From an uncultured bacterium (GTDB lineage Bacteria; Bacillota_I; Bacilli_A; RF39; UBA660), in NCBI GenBank assembly GCA_948433885.1, contig CAOJEC010000007.1, positions 1 to 40,963 on the forward strand: a stretch of 40,963 bases of DNA. The letters run 5' to 3'. Positions 39,325 to 40,963 of this stretch are shown here, one piece after another. Positions within the stretch are counted from its first letter, which is position 1. The number at the start of each line of letters is the position of its first letter. The notes under the pieces were generated by a model. It saw nothing but the letters and a program-made list of their open reading frames with translations. It ran no database searches and was not told the origin of the DNA. Both the position numbers and the translations under genes were made by a program.

Positions 39325-39762
39325 TTATAAAAATTCTTTCATCTCTTCGACACGTCTTTCCATCATTTCACGATAGTCGACAGCAAACTCGAAAACCTCA
39401 TTGGTTATTTCTTTTTTATATTTCTTGAGTTTTTTTGTGACATCGATTATTCCCATATTGTAGCCTTGTATCAACATATCTGCAATATGTGTGTCACTGT
39501 TATCCTTGGCGAACTCCTGATTCGCACTCATCTTACTCATGATGACTTGAAATAGATTTCCTTGTCGTTTCTTCTTGTCAGTTTCTCCTAGTAATGCTTT
39601 ACACTTATATTCGAACTTTTTGTATTCTTCTAAAGATTCCAAAACTGAGCTTTTTATTTTGTTATCGGTCTTTTCTAATTGTTTTTCCAAAGTAGAAAGT
39701 GCTTCCAAGCCCGTATGAATGTTCTCGTCGATATATATCAACAATTCCTTTTCTCCTGTCAT
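39325..39762 (-). CDS. helical protein of unknown function, ferritin-like size
   Basis: The 145-residue protein appears to be four long helices without membrane segments or cysteine motifs. Helices: about 5-30, 35-60, 75-105 and 110-145, with charged heptad patterns. The layout resembles ferritin-like or DUF2383-type bundles, but the Glu/His metal ligands of such proteins are not clearly present. The gene lies between pduL and an anchored protein gene and no promoter stands out. I cannot assign a function. Confidence 0.6.
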   Translation of the reverse strand: MTGEKELLIYIDENIHTGLEALSTLEKQLEKTDNKIKSSVLESLEEYKKFEYKCKALLGETDKKKRQGNLFQVIMSKMSANQEFAKDNSDTHIADMLIQGYNMGIIDVTKKLKKYKKEITNEVFEFAVDYREMMERRVEEMKEFL

Positions 39763-39828
39763 ATAAAATCACCCTGTTTATAGTATGATCATCGAAAAAC
39801 TTAATTATACAAAAAAAGTTACTATTTC

Positions 39829-40353
39829 CTAGAAACTTCCTACAATTTTGAAAGAATATTCTACAGTGATCGCTCCGACGCGACTATAGATAGCAATATC
39901 CATCTCATCGCTCTCGTAAGCATCCAAATCTATCGATCTCAAGATCACTTCATAGGAGTCATCCATATTCATGACGACACCCATACTAGCCTTCTCACCG
40001 TCGACTAAAACGTTCAAATCTCCTATTTTATAAAACTCGTTCTTTCTGAGTTGCAAAACGACATTCATATTTTTTGAAGTTCTATTGGGATTTTTTATCA
40101 AAAGTGTCCCTCTACTCAAAAAACTTTGACCATCTAACTCGGGCATTCCTTCAGGATTTAGAGCATAAGCTGCTTGTATCTCGCGAGTATCGGTATTAGA
40201 CAAACTAGCTATTTCACTCGCTTCTGATAAATTGTTCATCGTAAAACTTCCATAACTTACTGCCATGAATGTGACAACCAAGATGATCTCAAAAATATAT
40301 TTAGCCATCATCTTGTAGATGAGACTTTTCCCTTCTTTTACTGTAGTGCCCAT
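39829..40353 (-). CDS. membrane-anchored extracytoplasmic protein of unknown function
   Basis: The 174-residue protein has a short cytoplasmic start (MGTTVKEGKSLIYKMMAK), one transmembrane helix at about 19-40 and an outer domain rich in beta strands (FLSRGTLLIKNPNRTSKNMN, VVLQLRKNEF, ITVEYSFKIVGSF). The strand-rich outer part with an NxN.T repair of TasA-like character is only a loose resemblance. The ATG at 40353 has GGGGGAG seven bases upstream; the TTG-started longer frame runs through that site. The promoter is one of the strongest in the window, so it is probably well expressed. Confidence 0.65.
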   Translation of the reverse strand: MGTTVKEGKSLIYKMMAKYIFEIILVVTFMAVSYGSFTMNNLSEASEIASLSNTDTREIQAAYALNPEGMPELDGQSFLSRGTLLIKNPNRTSKNMNVVLQLRKNEFYKIGDLNVLVDGEKASMGVVMNMDDSYEVILRSIDLDAYESDEMDIAIYSRVGAITVEYSFKIVGSF

Positions 40354-40381
40354 ACTAACGCTCCCCCTCAATTTGTGGCAT

Positions 40382-40409
40382 ATTATAGCATAAAAATGCC
40401 GAATGTCAA
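40382..40409 (-). promoter_or_regulatory. strong promoter of the 39.8-40.4 kb gene
   Basis: On the minus strand TTGACA, a 16-base spacer ending in ATGC and TATAAT form a full-consensus promoter with an extended -10 (TGC). Confidence 0.8.
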
Positions 40410-40763
40410 GAAAAACACACTTAAAATATATGCTCGTATGGTTAATCTATGATAATGTCTTTATAGTTAATCTTTGAAAACGTCTCAAAGAATCAGTAAC
40501 CACAAAGAAATAAAAACCAAATAAAACTTGGAATAGCTTATCAACTGGTAAGTATCATAAAGATGTTAAGATATTATGGAGTAATTAAAGGAAAACATAG
40601 AAGAAAGATGTCTATCTTTCAAGTGGGTTATACCCTATTTAAGTTAGCTAGAGACTCCTTAAGATATATTAGGATACCTTTCAATTTCGTATTAACTGAC
40701 GTGTAACTTATCAAAAATCTTATATTTTAAAAATGAGCCCTTAAATGGGTATTTTTGCATATA
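40410..40763 (+). pseudogene. possible transposase C-terminal remnant
   Basis: From about 40527 to 40706 the plus strand stays open and reads LGIAYQLVSIIKMLRYYGV, a basic KGKHRRK and then SIFQVGYTLFKLARDSLRYI before ending at a TAA. The basic and aromatic tail recalls the ends of IS transposases. There is no start codon with a ribosome site and the rest of the gene is missing. Family is not identifiable, and the call is tentative. The remainder of the interval shows nothing else. Confidence 0.35.
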
Positions 40764-40792
40764 AAAATGGGAGCAAAACTCCCATTTTATCT
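40764..40792. terminator. terminator-like hairpin near the right end
   Basis: AAAATGGGAG and CTCCCATTTT pair exactly around CAAAA. Short T runs occur on both sides, so it can serve the minus-strand gene entering from the right end. Confidence 0.6.
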
Positions 40793-40880
40793 AGCTTTCA
40801 GCCCCATAGTCATCAACTGGAGCCACGATTTTCTCTTATTTTTCCCTTTAATTACTGACTTTTACTAAAACTGTCCTGTC

Positions 40881-40963
40881 CTAAGTTTGATAAGGATCCG
40901 TCATAGTACCTGTTCCTCTCAAGGTCTTCACATAATTAGCACTTAGGTTTATGACAGGAGAGA
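40881..40963 (-). CDS. 3' end of a second gene of the large secreted-protein family (partial)
   Basis: Only the last 26 codons are in the window: SPVINLSANYVKTLRGTGTM followed by TDPYQT and stop. They align with the end of the 2388-3902 protein (TPVINLNSEYANSLIGDGTM followed by ENPYRT). The 5' part lies beyond the window, so the domain layout and signal peptide cannot be seen. The shared tail shows this lineage has several such proteins. Confidence 0.7.
   Translation of the reverse strand, partial: SPVINLSANYVKTLRGTGTMTDPYQT

Noticed and set aside
1-40963. CRISPR array or cas genes
   Set aside because: No regularly spaced repeats and no Cas-like proteins were seen.
1-40963. Reverse transcriptase of a retron, group II intron or diversity-generating retroelement
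   Set aside because: None of the translated frames shows an RT core with a YxDD-type motif.

Overview
The window is a low-GC chromosomal segment of a member of the Bacillota, most likely class Bacilli, and probably an uncultured, host-associated lineage. Reasons: AT-rich DNA with strong GGAGG-type ribosome binding sites and consensus sigma-A promoters; Bacilli gene pairs such as yqfC-yqfD, ybeY-dgkA, gpsB-rnpB and yceD-rpmF; a T-box before thrS; a SipW-type signal peptide; and normal use of TGA as stop. The genus cannot be named from the sequence alone. Most genes are on the minus strand.

Layout. 1-3.9 kb: an IMPACT/YigZ-domain protein, a glycerophosphodiesterase, an M3-like peptidase and a large TasA-like secreted protein. 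4.1-7 kb: yqfC-yqfD-vanZ-ybeY-dgkA, a sporulation/RNA/lipid cluster in which a VanZ gene takes the place of phoH-pgpH. 7-12.6 kb: an acidic membrane-anchored protein, queH, ftsQ/divIB, murG, a pyrimidine nucleoside phosphorylase and a membrane protein. 12.7-17.5 kb: a stomatin-like protein, pgsA, rodZ-like, RNase P RNA, gpsB, a GH25 muramidase, a 34-residue ORF and a VUT-type transporter. 17.5-19.1 kb: an AT-rich accessory island with an Asn-rich remnant of the large secreted-protein family, two clean hairpins, and a transglutaminase-like gene between two direct repeats. 19.1-23.8 kb: Nudix, AlkD-like, two unknown genes, tsf and rpsB. 24.1-31.6 kb: an Rpn/PD-(D/E)XK protein, rhomboid, rpmF, yceD, thrS with T-box, and mutS. 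31.7-34.7 kb: a pseudopilin-like protein, a second transglutaminase-like gene, then about 1.6 kb with no large gene that ends at tRNA-Asn. 34.7-40.4 kb: unknown protein, lipoprotein, trpS, HTH protein, dusB, pduL and two unknown proteins. The right end holds a possible transposase remnant and the last 26 codons of another member of the secreted-protein family.

The core genes cover wall and division (murG, ftsQ, gpsB, GH25, rodZ), membrane lipids (pgsA, dgkA, GDPD) and translation (rpsB, tsf, rpmF, thrS, trpS, ybeY, rnpB, dusB, queH). The most notable accessory locus is the tRNA-Asn site. A 43-base copy of the tRNA 3' half (one mismatch) lies about 1 kb away, as left by a tRNA-targeting integrated element. 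Between the copies is a candidate type I toxin locus: a 23-residue hydrophobic peptide, convergent terminators, and nested complementary segments joining the 5' and 3' ends of its predicted mRNA. A decayed second copy of its promoter/leader lies outside the repeat. The Asn-rich remnant at 17.7 kb resembles the template repeats of diversity-generating retroelements, but no reverse transcriptase is visible in the window.
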